From Flagellimonas_B algarum (GTDB lineage Bacteria > Bacteroidota > Bacteroidia > Flavobacteriales > Flavobacteriaceae), in NCBI RefSeq assembly GCF_040513375.1, contig NZ_JBEVTG010000002.1, positions 62,001 through 126,000 of the forward strand: a DNA stretch of 64,000 bases, in the 5' to 3' direction. Every line of letters starts with the position of its first letter. The first letter of the stretch is position 1. Position numbers and translations under genes: made by a program. A model generated the notes under the pieces. That model saw only the letters and a program-made list of their open reading frames with translations, was not told the DNA's origin and ran no database searches. This document shows positions 54,243-61,989 of this stretch, piece after piece.

Positions 54243-54343
54243 GATTTGAAGTTTTGAAGGAACAAAATTACGAATTGGCCGAATAGCATTCTACAATCCC
54301 CACTAATTGATTTCTGACTATTTTTGCCATCGTTTTATACGAT

Positions 54344-56413
54344 ATGGACAAGAAAACCAAAGCCGATAAGGAACCGATTGCCAATAGAAAACCCGAGCGG
54401 CTGTCATTCCATGGGGATGACCGGATGGACGATTACTATTGGTTGAACGAACGGGAGAATCCTGAGGTCATCGACTACTTGAACGAAGAAAATGCATACT
54501 ATCGGGCGAGAACCGCGCACACCATGCCTTTTCAGCAAGATCTTTTTGATGAAATGAAATCCAGGATCAAGGAAGATGACAGTTCGGTACCCTATTTAAA
54601 GAATGGATTCTATTATATCACACGCTACGAACAGGGTAAGGAGTATCCGATCCATTCCCGAAAACCCGGACACTTGGAGGCCAGTGAAGAAATCTTGTTC
54701 GATTGCAATACCCTGGCCAAAGGGCACGATTACTTTCGCCTATCGGGCATTGCGATCAGTCCTGATAATCGCATGGCGGCCTTTGGCGTCGATACCGTGT
54801 CGCGCCGTCAGTATACCATACAGATCAAGAACTTGGACAATGGAACGATTTTCGAGGACAAGATCACCGATACGACCGGGAGTTCCACTTGGGCCGATGA
54901 CAATCGCAGTCTATTTTATGTTAAAAAAGACCCGGTTACCTTGAGGGCCGATAAAGTATACAAGCATCGGTTGGGAACCCCTGAAAGCGAAGATGAATTG
55001 GTATATCATGAAACGGACACCGCCTACAGCGTCTTTGTATATCGATGTAAATCAAGAAAGTACATCGTTATAGGTTCGGTGAGTACATTGACTTCAGAAT
55101 ATCGATTTTTACCCGCCGACACCCCGGATGGTGACTTTAAGGTGTTTGCACCACGACAACGTGGCGTGGAATATTCGATTTACCATTATGGCACCCATTT
55201 CTACGTCTTGACCAACAAAGACGGGGCGACGAATTTTAAGTTGATGCAGGTAGAAGAAGGGGATACCGCTGCTCGTGGTTGGAAAGAGTTCATTCCACAT
55301 CGGGAGACCGTATTGCTGGAGGATATCGATATTTTCAAAGATTACTATGTCTTGACCGAACGTCATCAAGGACTCAATACCTTACGGATAGTCCGATGGG
55401 ACGGATCACAGGATTATTATATGCCATTTGATAGTGAGACCTACGTGGCAGGGCCAACGACCAATTTGGAATTCGACACCACCAAGTTCCGCTATTACTA
55501 TAACGCCATGACCGCCCCATTCGCGATCATCGAATATGATCTGGATTCAAGAACCCATGAAATCTTGAAGGAACAAGAGGTGCTTGGCGGCCAATTCGAC
55601 AAGGATAATTACCGTTCAAAGCGACTTTGGGCTACTGCCGACGATGGGGTAAAAGTACCCATATCCATCGTCTATCATAAGGATACGGAACACCATGGGA
55701 ACAGCCCTTTACTACTGTATGCCTATGGTTCGTATGGATCGACCATAGACCCCTATTTTTCTTCCGTTCGATTAAGTCTTTTAGATCGCGGCTTTTCTTT
55801 CGCTATCGCCCATGTGCGGGGAGGGGAGTATCTTGGTAGGTCATGGTATGACGATGGTAAGCTGTTGACGAAAAGGAACACCTTTACCGATTTCATTGCC
55901 TGTTCGGAATACTTGGTCGCGGAGGGGGTTGCCGATGCGAAGCGTTTGTATGCCATGGGGGGATCTGCCGGTGGACTATTGATCGGCGCGGTAGTCAATA
56001 TGCGCCCCGAATTATATCATGGTGCCATTGCGGCGGTGCCTTTCGTTGATGTGGTCACGACCATGCTCGACGATAGCATTCCCTTGACGACGGGAGAATA
56101 TGATGAATGGGGCAATCCGAACGAAAAAACCTATTATGAATACATGAAATCGTATTCGCCCTACGACAATGTGAAAGCGCAAGACTACCCGAATATGTAT
56201 GTATCTACAGGTTTGCATGACTCGCAAGTCCAATATTGGGAGCCGGCCAAATGGGTTGCCAAGCTACGCCGGTTCAAGACCGACACCAATGCCCTCTATC
56301 TTGATACCAATATGGAGGCAGGCCATGGAGGGGCCTCGGGACGATTCGAAGCATTGAAGGAAACCGCCAAGGAATACGCCTTTTTACTGGATTTGGCCGG
56401 AAAAGGGCAGTAA
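54344..56413 (+). CDS. ptrB: Oligopeptidase B (S9A prolyl-oligopeptidase family)
   Basis: A 689-residue cytoplasmic serine peptidase: beta-propeller about 70-400, alpha/beta hydrolase domain about 420-689. The nucleophile Ser is in AMGGSAGGLLIGA (about 542-554), the Asp in STGLHDSQVQYWEP (near 629) and the His in EAGHGGASGR (near 661). The propeller cap limits it to short peptides, with preference for Arg/Lys in oligopeptidase B. TATTTTTG at 54319-54326 may be the -7 element. It is one of five peptidases in the window. Confidence 0.9.
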   Translation: MDKKTKADKEPIANRKPERLSFHGDDRMDDYYWLNERENPEVIDYLNEENAYYRARTAHTMPFQQDLFDEMKSRIKEDDSSVPYLKNGFYYITRYEQGKEYPIHSRKPGHLEASEEILFDCNTLAKGHDYFRLSGIAISPDNRMAAFGVDTVSRRQYTIQIKNLDNGTIFEDKITDTTGSSTWADDNRSLFYVKKDPVTLRADKVYKHRLGTPESEDELVYHETDTAYSVFVYRCKSRKYIVIGSVSTLTSEYRFLPADTPDGDFKVFAPRQRGVEYSIYHYGTHFYVLTNKDGATNFKLMQVEEGDTAARGWKEFIPHRETVLLEDIDIFKDYYVLTERHQGLNTLRIVRWDGSQDYYMPFDSETYVAGPTTNLEFDTTKFRYYYNAMTAPFAIIEYDLDSRTHEILKEQEVLGGQFDKDNYRSKRLWATADDGVKVPISIVYHKDTEHHGNSPLLLYAYGSYGSTIDPYFSSVRLSLLDRGFSFAIAHVRGGEYLGRSWYDDGKLLTKRNTFTDFIACSEYLVAEGVADAKRLYAMGGSAGGLLIGAVVNMRPELYHGAIAAVPFVDVVTTMLDDSIPLTTGEYDEWGNPNEKTYYEYMKSYSPYDNVKAQDYPNMYVSTGLHDSQVQYWEPAKWVAKLRRFKTDTNALYLDTNMEAGHGGASGRFEALKETAKEYAFLLDLAGKGQ

Positions 56414-56480
56414 AATTAAAAATGCTATTTTTGCAGCTGTGAATCAGAGGATTCCTTTGATACCAAGACCTGACTTAACT

Positions 56481-57521
56481 ATGGAAAACAATGTCAATGC
56501 GCATGACAGTATTTTGGAACTCGTTGGCAACACCCCGCTTGTCAAACTGAACAAAATCGCTGCCACGCTTTCCGGAAATTTCTATGCGAAATTGGAGGCC
56601 TTCAATCCAGGGCATTCGGCCAAGGATCGGATTGCCGTACACATCATCGAAGAAGCCGAACGTAAGGGGCTTTTGAATGCCGACAGTACCATCATTGAAA
56701 CCACCTCGGGCAATACGGGTTTTAGTTTGGCCATGGCCAGTATGGTGAAGGGCTACCGTTGTATTTTGGCGGTAAGTTCAAAATCTTCACCCGATAAGAT
56801 CGATATGCTCCGGGCCATGGGGGCTGAAGTTTACGTTTGTCCGGCCCATGTCAGTGCCGAAGACCCCCGATCGTATTACGAGGTTGCCAAAAGACTACAT
56901 TCCGAAACACCGGGTTCGATTTATATCAACCAGTATTTCAATGAATTGAATATAGAGGCCCATTACAGGACCACCGGGCCGGAAATTTGGAAACAGACCA
57001 ACGGTCGCATTACCCATTTAGTGGCATGCAGCGGCACCGGAGGTACCATTTCAGGGACCGCCCGATTTTTGAAGGAGCAGAACCCCGATATCAAGGTATT
57101 GGGAGTTGATGCCTATGGTTCGGTGTTGAAGAAATACCACGAAACCGGCGAGTTCGATCAAGAGGAAATCTACCCCTACCGTATTGAAGGTTTGGGTAAA
57201 AACCTGATTCCTAAAGCCACCGATTTCAATACCATCGATCGCTATATTAAGGTGACCGATGCCGAGAGTGCCCATATGGCCCGTAAATTGGCACATTCTG
57301 AAGGAATGTTCGTGGGGTATACCAGTGGGGCGGCCATGCAGGCGGTGATGCAATACCAGACCGAAGGGGAATTCGATAAGCACAGTGAGGTCGTGGTGAT
57401 CTTCCCAGATCATGGGTCTCGGTACATGAGCAAAGTCTATAGCAACGAATGGATGGAAAACCAAGGTTTTTTCAACGAATCCAATGCCGCTGAACTCAAG
57501 AAGATCGAATACGTCAAATAA
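56481..57521 (+). CDS. PLP-dependent cysteine-synthase-family enzyme (possible cysteate synthase)
   Basis: A 346-residue fold-type II PLP enzyme. The PLP lysine is in NPGHSAKDR (about residue 45), the substrate loop is ETTSGNTGFS (about 73-82) and the phosphate loop is SGTGGTISG (about 182-190). The YRTTGPEIW segment is closer to cystathionine beta-synthase-like members than to CysK. It makes cysteine or a related product from an activated serine. Its neighbour is an alpha-oxoamine synthase, which suggests the nucleophile may be sulfite and the product cysteate for sulfonolipids; ordinary cysteine synthase is the alternative. ATG 56481 is preferred over GTG 56439. TATTTTTG at 56426-56433 is a possible promoter box. 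Confidence 0.8.
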   Translation: MENNVNAHDSILELVGNTPLVKLNKIAATLSGNFYAKLEAFNPGHSAKDRIAVHIIEEAERKGLLNADSTIIETTSGNTGFSLAMASMVKGYRCILAVSSKSSPDKIDMLRAMGAEVYVCPAHVSAEDPRSYYEVAKRLHSETPGSIYINQYFNELNIEAHYRTTGPEIWKQTNGRITHLVACSGTGGTISGTARFLKEQNPDIKVLGVDAYGSVLKKYHETGEFDQEEIYPYRIEGLGKNLIPKATDFNTIDRYIKVTDAESAHMARKLAHSEGMFVGYTSGAAMQAVMQYQTEGEFDKHSEVVVIFPDHGSRYMSKVYSNEWMENQGFFNESNAAELKKIEYVK

Positions 57522-57544
57522 GCATTGGCGCTAAGATAGGTTAA

Positions 57545-57572
57545 GAACGATGTCCGTTGGGCATCGTTTTTT
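57545..57572 (+). terminator. Rho-independent terminator after the cysteine-synthase-like gene
   Basis: AACGATGTCC and GGGCATCGTT (57546-57568) form a roughly 10-bp stem with a 3-nt loop, one G-U pair and a trailing T run. The next gene therefore needs its own promoter. Confidence 0.8.
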
Positions 57573-57588
57573 GTTGGGTAAGGTAGCA

Positions 57589-57618
57589 TTGCACGGTTCG
57601 CAAAATTCCATATTTTTG
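57589..57618 (+). promoter_or_regulatory. Promoter for the alpha-oxoamine synthase gene (TTG-N19-TATTTTTG)
   Basis: TTG at 57589-57591 and TATTTTTG at 57611-57618, 19 nt apart, match the Bacteroidota housekeeping promoter and lie directly after a terminator. The 5' leader would be about 17-20 nt. Confidence 0.6.
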
Positions 57619-57641
57619 CAGTTCAAACAATTTAAGGGTAG

Positions 57642-58901
57642 ATGAGAGATTTATTTGATCGGATTATTGAGAATAAAGGGCCTTTGGGCAAATGGGCATC
57701 CCAAGCTGAAGGTTATTTCGTATTTCCGAAGTTGGAAGGACCGATATCCAATCGTATGAAGTTTCGCGGAAAGGAAGTCATTACGTGGAGTATCAATGAT
57801 TATTTAGGATTGGCAAACCTTCCAGAAATCAAAAAAGTCGATTCCGAAGCTGCATTGGAGCATGGTTCGGCCTATCCTATGGGAGCCCGGATGATGAGTG
57901 GTCATACCGAATACCATGAGCAGTTGGAGAACGAATTGGCCGCTTTTGTCAATAAGGAAGCCTCTTACCTGTTGAATTTCGGGTATCAGGGGTTCATGTC
58001 GGTCATCGATGCCTTGGTGTCCAAAGACGATATCATCGTGTATGATGTCGATTGCCATGCTTGTATCATCGATGGGGTACGCTTGCATGTGGGCAAACGG
58101 TTCACGTTCAAGCACAATGATGTCGAAAGCTTGGAGAAAAACCTCGAGCGCGCCACCAAAATGGCCCAAGAGACCGGAGGCGGTATCTTGGTCATTTCGG
58201 AAGGGGTCTTCGGGATGCGCGGCGAACAAGGAAAGTTGAAGGAAATCGTCGCCTTGAAGGAGCGTTATAATTTCCGTCTTTTGGTCGATGATGCCCACGG
58301 TTTCGGAACCTTAGGGAAGACTGGGGCTGGAGCAGGCGAGGAGCAAGGGGTTCAAAACGATATCGATGTCTATTTGGCCACTTTCGCCAAGTCTATGGCC
58401 GGGATCGGAGCCTTCGTTGCCGCAGATCAAGAAATCATCGATTATCTTAAATACAACCTGCGTTCACAGATGTTCGCCAAATCCTTGCCCATGATCTTTG
58501 TAAAAGGGGCTTTGAAGCGTTTGGACATGTTGCGCACCATGCCCCAACTTAAAGCCAAGCTTTGGGAAAATGTAGATGCCTTGCAGAATGGATTGAAGGA
58601 ACGTGGCTTTGATATCGGAACCACACAAAGTTGTGTGACCCCGGTGTATTTGAACGGTAGTATCCCTGAAGCCATGGCCTTGGTAAAAGACCTACGCGAA
58701 AACTACGGTATCTTCTGTTCGATTGTCGTGTATCCGGTGATTCCTAAAGGATTGATTTTACTGCGATTGATTCCGACGGCAACACATACCTTGGAGGATG
58801 TTGCGGAAACCTTGGATGCTTTCTCGGCGATTCGCGATCGTCTACAAAACGGAACCTATAAAAGGCTATCGGCTGCGGTTGCCGCTGCTATGGGCGAATA
58901 A
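57642..58901 (+). CDS. Alpha-oxoamine synthase (cysteate/serine C-acyltransferase type)
   Basis: A 419-residue PLP enzyme of the family that condenses an amino acid with an acyl thioester (KBL, AONS, serine palmitoyltransferase). The Schiff-base lysine is in LATFAKSMAGIGAFV (near residue 250); LVDDAHGFGTLGKTG (about 212-226) carries the cofactor Asp and His; YDVDCHACIIDG holds the His that stacks on PLP. Position beside a cysteine-synthase-like gene and opposite a thioesterase and GNAT suggests cysteate plus acyl-ACP giving 3-dehydrocapnine for sulfonolipids, found in gliding flavobacteria. Serine palmitoyltransferase is the main alternative. It has its own promoter. Confidence 0.8.
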   Translation: MRDLFDRIIENKGPLGKWASQAEGYFVFPKLEGPISNRMKFRGKEVITWSINDYLGLANLPEIKKVDSEAALEHGSAYPMGARMMSGHTEYHEQLENELAAFVNKEASYLLNFGYQGFMSVIDALVSKDDIIVYDVDCHACIIDGVRLHVGKRFTFKHNDVESLEKNLERATKMAQETGGGILVISEGVFGMRGEQGKLKEIVALKERYNFRLLVDDAHGFGTLGKTGAGAGEEQGVQNDIDVYLATFAKSMAGIGAFVAADQEIIDYLKYNLRSQMFAKSLPMIFVKGALKRLDMLRTMPQLKAKLWENVDALQNGLKERGFDIGTTQSCVTPVYLNGSIPEAMALVKDLRENYGIFCSIVVYPVIPKGLILLRLIPTATHTLEDVAETLDAFSAIRDRLQNGTYKRLSAAVAAAMGE

Positions 58902-58923
58902 GGAACGTCTTAGTGTAGCTCAC

Positions 58924-59469
58924 TTATTGCGTTGCCTTATTGGCGTTCTCCCGCTTTTTCTTTCGTTTTGCTTTGAAAAACGCTTTATCGGCGATATAAA
59001 TCGTTTTGTGCACTTCGCAAAATACCGTTTCGAACGATCGGTCTTGAAGCCGGGTGATCTTGACAATATCGATTTCCTTTTCCTTCGCGACCCGTTGCTT
59101 GATCACATCAAGTTCTTCTTCGGTAACCGTAAATCGGGCATACAAGTCGGTCTTTGCAGGACGTTTGAAGAAAATCTGGGCCGATTTGTCCCAAACGACA
59201 TAGTCTTTTCCCAATAAATTCATCAGTTGTACCATGGGTATGGGGTCTACGGCTGAAAACATGCTTCCACCGAAAATTGAATTCACATAGTTCCGGTTCT
59301 TATAAGAAATGGGAAGCTTGATGTCGATTTGCTTGAGATCTTTGGAAACAGCGCGAATTTTGGCCGTACTTCGGCGGTACATGGGCGACCAATTGAAACC
59401 GTGTTTGAACAAGGTGGCCTTTCCGATGAATTTTGATCCGATTTCGGTGAATCGTTGATAGAATGACAT
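58924..59469 (-). CDS. DUF4442 hotdog-fold thioesterase-like protein
   Basis: A 181-residue protein with a DUF4442/thioesterase hotdog fold (about 35-150): the stretch RNYVNSIFGGSMFSAVDPIPM contains the conserved GGSMFSAVD, where the Asp is the putative catalytic residue. The C-terminus is strongly basic (KAKRKKKREN). It starts 1 bp downstream of the GNAT-like gene, so both form an operon that converges on the alpha-oxoamine synthase. Acyl-CoA or acyl-ACP is the likely substrate. Confidence 0.78.
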   Translation of the reverse strand: MSFYQRFTEIGSKFIGKATLFKHGFNWSPMYRRSTAKIRAVSKDLKQIDIKLPISYKNRNYVNSIFGGSMFSAVDPIPMVQLMNLLGKDYVVWDKSAQIFFKRPAKTDLYARFTVTEEELDVIKQRVAKEKEIDIVKITRLQDRSFETVFCEVHKTIYIADKAFFKAKRKKKRENANKATQ

Positions 59470-59470
59470 G

Positions 59471-60592
59471 TTAAACCAAGTTTTTGCGGTAGGTGCGGCG
59501 CTTTTTATGGGTCCAGGGTTTGAAGTGTTTCCACATTTGGAAAATCGCCGTATTCTCTTCCAATTCCGGTGTGCGTATGCAATTCACTATCCCTTTGGCC
59601 GTAAAGGTATTGTGGTATTCATTGAAAATTATGGCGGTAACCCCTTTGTTCTGATACTCCGGGTGGATGCCGATCAAATAAAAGGTAACGTCCTTACTAT
59701 GTTTTCGCGCTTGTAGCAAGTGATAAAAGCCGAATGGGAACAACCTCCCTTTCGCCTTCTGGAGTGCTTTCGCGAATGAGGGCATGACTATGGCAAAAGC
59801 GACCAATTTGTCGTTGCTGTCGATTACGAATTTGATATATTCCGGATTGATGAAGCCGATATACTTCTTTTTGAAATAGGCCTTTTGCGTCTCATTGATC
59901 TTGACGAAAGACGAAAGTTTGGCATAACTCTCATTGAAAAGATCGAACATTCGATCGACCCAAGGCATGATGTCCTTGCTGTTGGTGAAATTGAGCTCGC
60001 GAAGACCGTAGCGTTTCTTGATCAAGAAATTCGCCTTTTCGAAACTCTCTTTTTTGGCATTGGAAAAAAGGAACTTGTTCTCCAAATAGCCTTTTTCCTT
60101 TACCATTCCGAAAGATTCGTAATGCTTGATATAATACGGATGGTTGTACCAGGTGATCATAGTTCCCAGATGGTCGAAACCCTCGGTCATCACCCCGACC
60201 TTATCTAGATTGGAAAAGCCTACCGGCCCTTCCATATACTCCAATTGATGGCGCTTTCCGACTTCGGCGACCTGTTCTAGCAGGGCTTTGGATACTTCGA
60301 GATCGTCGATGAAGTCGAACCAACCGAAGCGCATTTTCTTTAATCCTTGATCCTTTACTTCGGCCCAATTGACTATCGCGGCCACCCTGCCGACAACGAC
60401 ACCGTTTTTATAGGCCAAGAAAAACCCCGCTTCAGCGGTTTCGAATGCTGGGTTCCTCTTTCGATCGAAGGTTTCCAGTTCTTCTTTGATAATAGGGGGT
60501 ACCCAATAGGGCGAATCCTTATAGATTGAAAAGGGAAATTTGACGAATGCTTTGAAATCAGCCTTTGAGGAAACTTCTTTGATGGTGACCAT
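59471..60592 (-). CDS. GNAT-like acyltransferase
   Basis: A 373-residue protein with two GNAT-like halves. The N-terminal half (about 1-120) shows DSPYWVPPIIKEELETFDR and GVVVGRVAAIVNW; the middle has EGPVGFSNLDKVGVMTEGFD; the C-terminal half has FYLIGIHPEYQNKGVTAIIF, a clear acetyl-CoA pyrophosphate loop (EYQNKG). It resembles YghO-type proteins found beside lipid-amine genes. In this locus it might N-acylate a sphingoid- or capnine-type base; that is inference from position. Confidence 0.72.
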   Translation of the reverse strand: MVTIKEVSSKADFKAFVKFPFSIYKDSPYWVPPIIKEELETFDRKRNPAFETAEAGFFLAYKNGVVVGRVAAIVNWAEVKDQGLKKMRFGWFDFIDDLEVSKALLEQVAEVGKRHQLEYMEGPVGFSNLDKVGVMTEGFDHLGTMITWYNHPYYIKHYESFGMVKEKGYLENKFLFSNAKKESFEKANFLIKKRYGLRELNFTNSKDIMPWVDRMFDLFNESYAKLSSFVKINETQKAYFKKKYIGFINPEYIKFVIDSNDKLVAFAIVMPSFAKALQKAKGRLFPFGFYHLLQARKHSKDVTFYLIGIHPEYQNKGVTAIIFNEYHNTFTAKGIVNCIRTPELEENTAIFQMWKHFKPWTHKKRRTYRKNLV

Positions 60593-60652
60593 GCCCTGTA
60601 ATTAGAGCCTCAATATTAAGAATTTCTAGGGCGAATCGGGTGTTTGTTCCCG

Positions 60653-61621
60653 CTAAAAATCGATGGTGGAATCCTTTTTCTTTTTCTTCCTTTTTTTCTT
60701 TTTCATGCTTTTACGGGAAATCTTGGTCTGTGGTTTTTCCTCGTTGATGGGAATCAGCTGGTCTTTGTGAAAATCCAATCGATACGACAAGCCCGTAGTG
60801 ACGAACATGCGCGACGGGGTGTTTTTAAAGCTTCCGCCCAAACTGATATCAGCTTGGAAATTAGGACTGAACAGATGGGCGATCCCACCACGTATGAGCG
60901 CATCGGAATAACGATCACTGTCGATTCCCTGGTGCTCTCCGAAAACACTCCATTTCGGATTGCGAAAAGCATGCGAAACGGAAATGATATAGCTAAGTTC
61001 AGGAAAATCGGTGCTAATCCGGTCGTAAGCGATATTCGTGATCAACACCCATCTTGGGGTCAAACGGCTTTGGGTAGCGATCATGGCCCGATACGAAATG
61101 GTGGCATCTTCAGGGTAAAATGGATTATCTCCTAAGTTGAACGTGGCCCCACCGTATAGGGAAACGGCTGGTAATAGGTTCTTGAACCTAAATTTATGGT
61201 TGGCCCGCCAGCTGTATAAATTGGGTTTGTTCGCTTCCGGATTTTTGAAGGGGTCGTACACTAGGTATTTCAGACCCAATCGGTTTCTTGAAAAATCGGT
61301 TCGTGTCTCTTCGCGACCGAAATTGTTGAAGGTCAGGTTTTGATTGATAAAGGTACCCTCGTAATTGATCTCAAGGTTTTCCAGCAACAAACCGTAGCGC
61401 AGTGATAGATCCGCTCCCAATATGTTCGATTCGTTATTGAAATCGGTATGGTCACGTTGCTCATACAGTACCCCGAATTCGGCCTGCACCACATTGCGTC
61501 CCACGGCGTAGGCACTGACAGACTGCCCAGGACGGTTCGAATTGATCACATCGGTATATTGGGCTTGACCCATACCGGTCAGGGCTAAAAACAAGAGAAA
61601 CGATAGTTTTTTGGGAGCCAT
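60653..61621 (-). CDS. Outer-membrane beta-barrel protein with poly-basic tail
   Basis: A 322-residue exported protein. Signal MAPKKLSFLLFLALTGMGQA; then alternating amphipathic strands over about 30-290, as in small outer-membrane porin/transporter proteins (the MetA-pathway-like group of Bacteroidota). The C-terminus carries a tail of Lys/Arg (KKKKRKKKKK) ending DSTIDF rather than a terminal aromatic barrel strand. ATG at 61621 is preferred; an upstream ATG at 61651 would lengthen it by ten residues. Ligand unknown. Confidence 0.7.
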   Translation of the reverse strand: MAPKKLSFLLFLALTGMGQAQYTDVINSNRPGQSVSAYAVGRNVVQAEFGVLYEQRDHTDFNNESNILGADLSLRYGLLLENLEINYEGTFINQNLTFNNFGREETRTDFSRNRLGLKYLVYDPFKNPEANKPNLYSWRANHKFRFKNLLPAVSLYGGATFNLGDNPFYPEDATISYRAMIATQSRLTPRWVLITNIAYDRISTDFPELSYIISVSHAFRNPKWSVFGEHQGIDSDRYSDALIRGGIAHLFSPNFQADISLGGSFKNTPSRMFVTTGLSYRLDFHKDQLIPINEEKPQTKISRKSMKKKKRKKKKKDSTIDF

Positions 61622-61703
61622 CACTGATTTTAATACTATTTTATGATACATTTTATCGGTTTGCAGGACTTACGATGTAATTTTAGATCAATAGTAAAAG
61701 TGT

Positions 61704-61964
61704 ATGGTTTTATTACAAACGATTTTAGTACTCATAATCGTATACTACGGCTTGAAATTCCTTTTGAAGTGGTTGGCTCCCCGCTTGCTGGTGTATGCCG
61801 TGAAGAAGACCAATGACCGTTTCGGCAGGCAATTCGATACGCGACAAGCTCATCAAGATACGACCTACCAAGAAGGGGAAACCACGCTGCATACAAGGCC
61901 CGATAAGAAACGACCCAGTTCAAAAAATGTGGGAGAATACATAGATTTTGAAGAAATTGACTGA
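61704..61964 (+). CDS. DUF4834 family small membrane protein
   Basis: An 86-residue protein with one N-terminal membrane helix (VLLQTILVLIIVYYGLKFLL) and a polar cytoplasmic tail ending KNVGEYIDFEEID, the conserved end of DUF4834. Family function is unknown. It lies 25 bp before the YfhO gene, so they are probably co-transcribed, an arrangement common in flavobacteria. Confidence 0.85.
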   Translation: MVLLQTILVLIIVYYGLKFLLKWLAPRLLVYAVKKTNDRFGRQFDTRQAHQDTTYQEGETTLHTRPDKKRPSSKNVGEYIDFEEID

Positions 61965-61989
61965 TCTTTAGGCATTCAAAACCTAGTTC

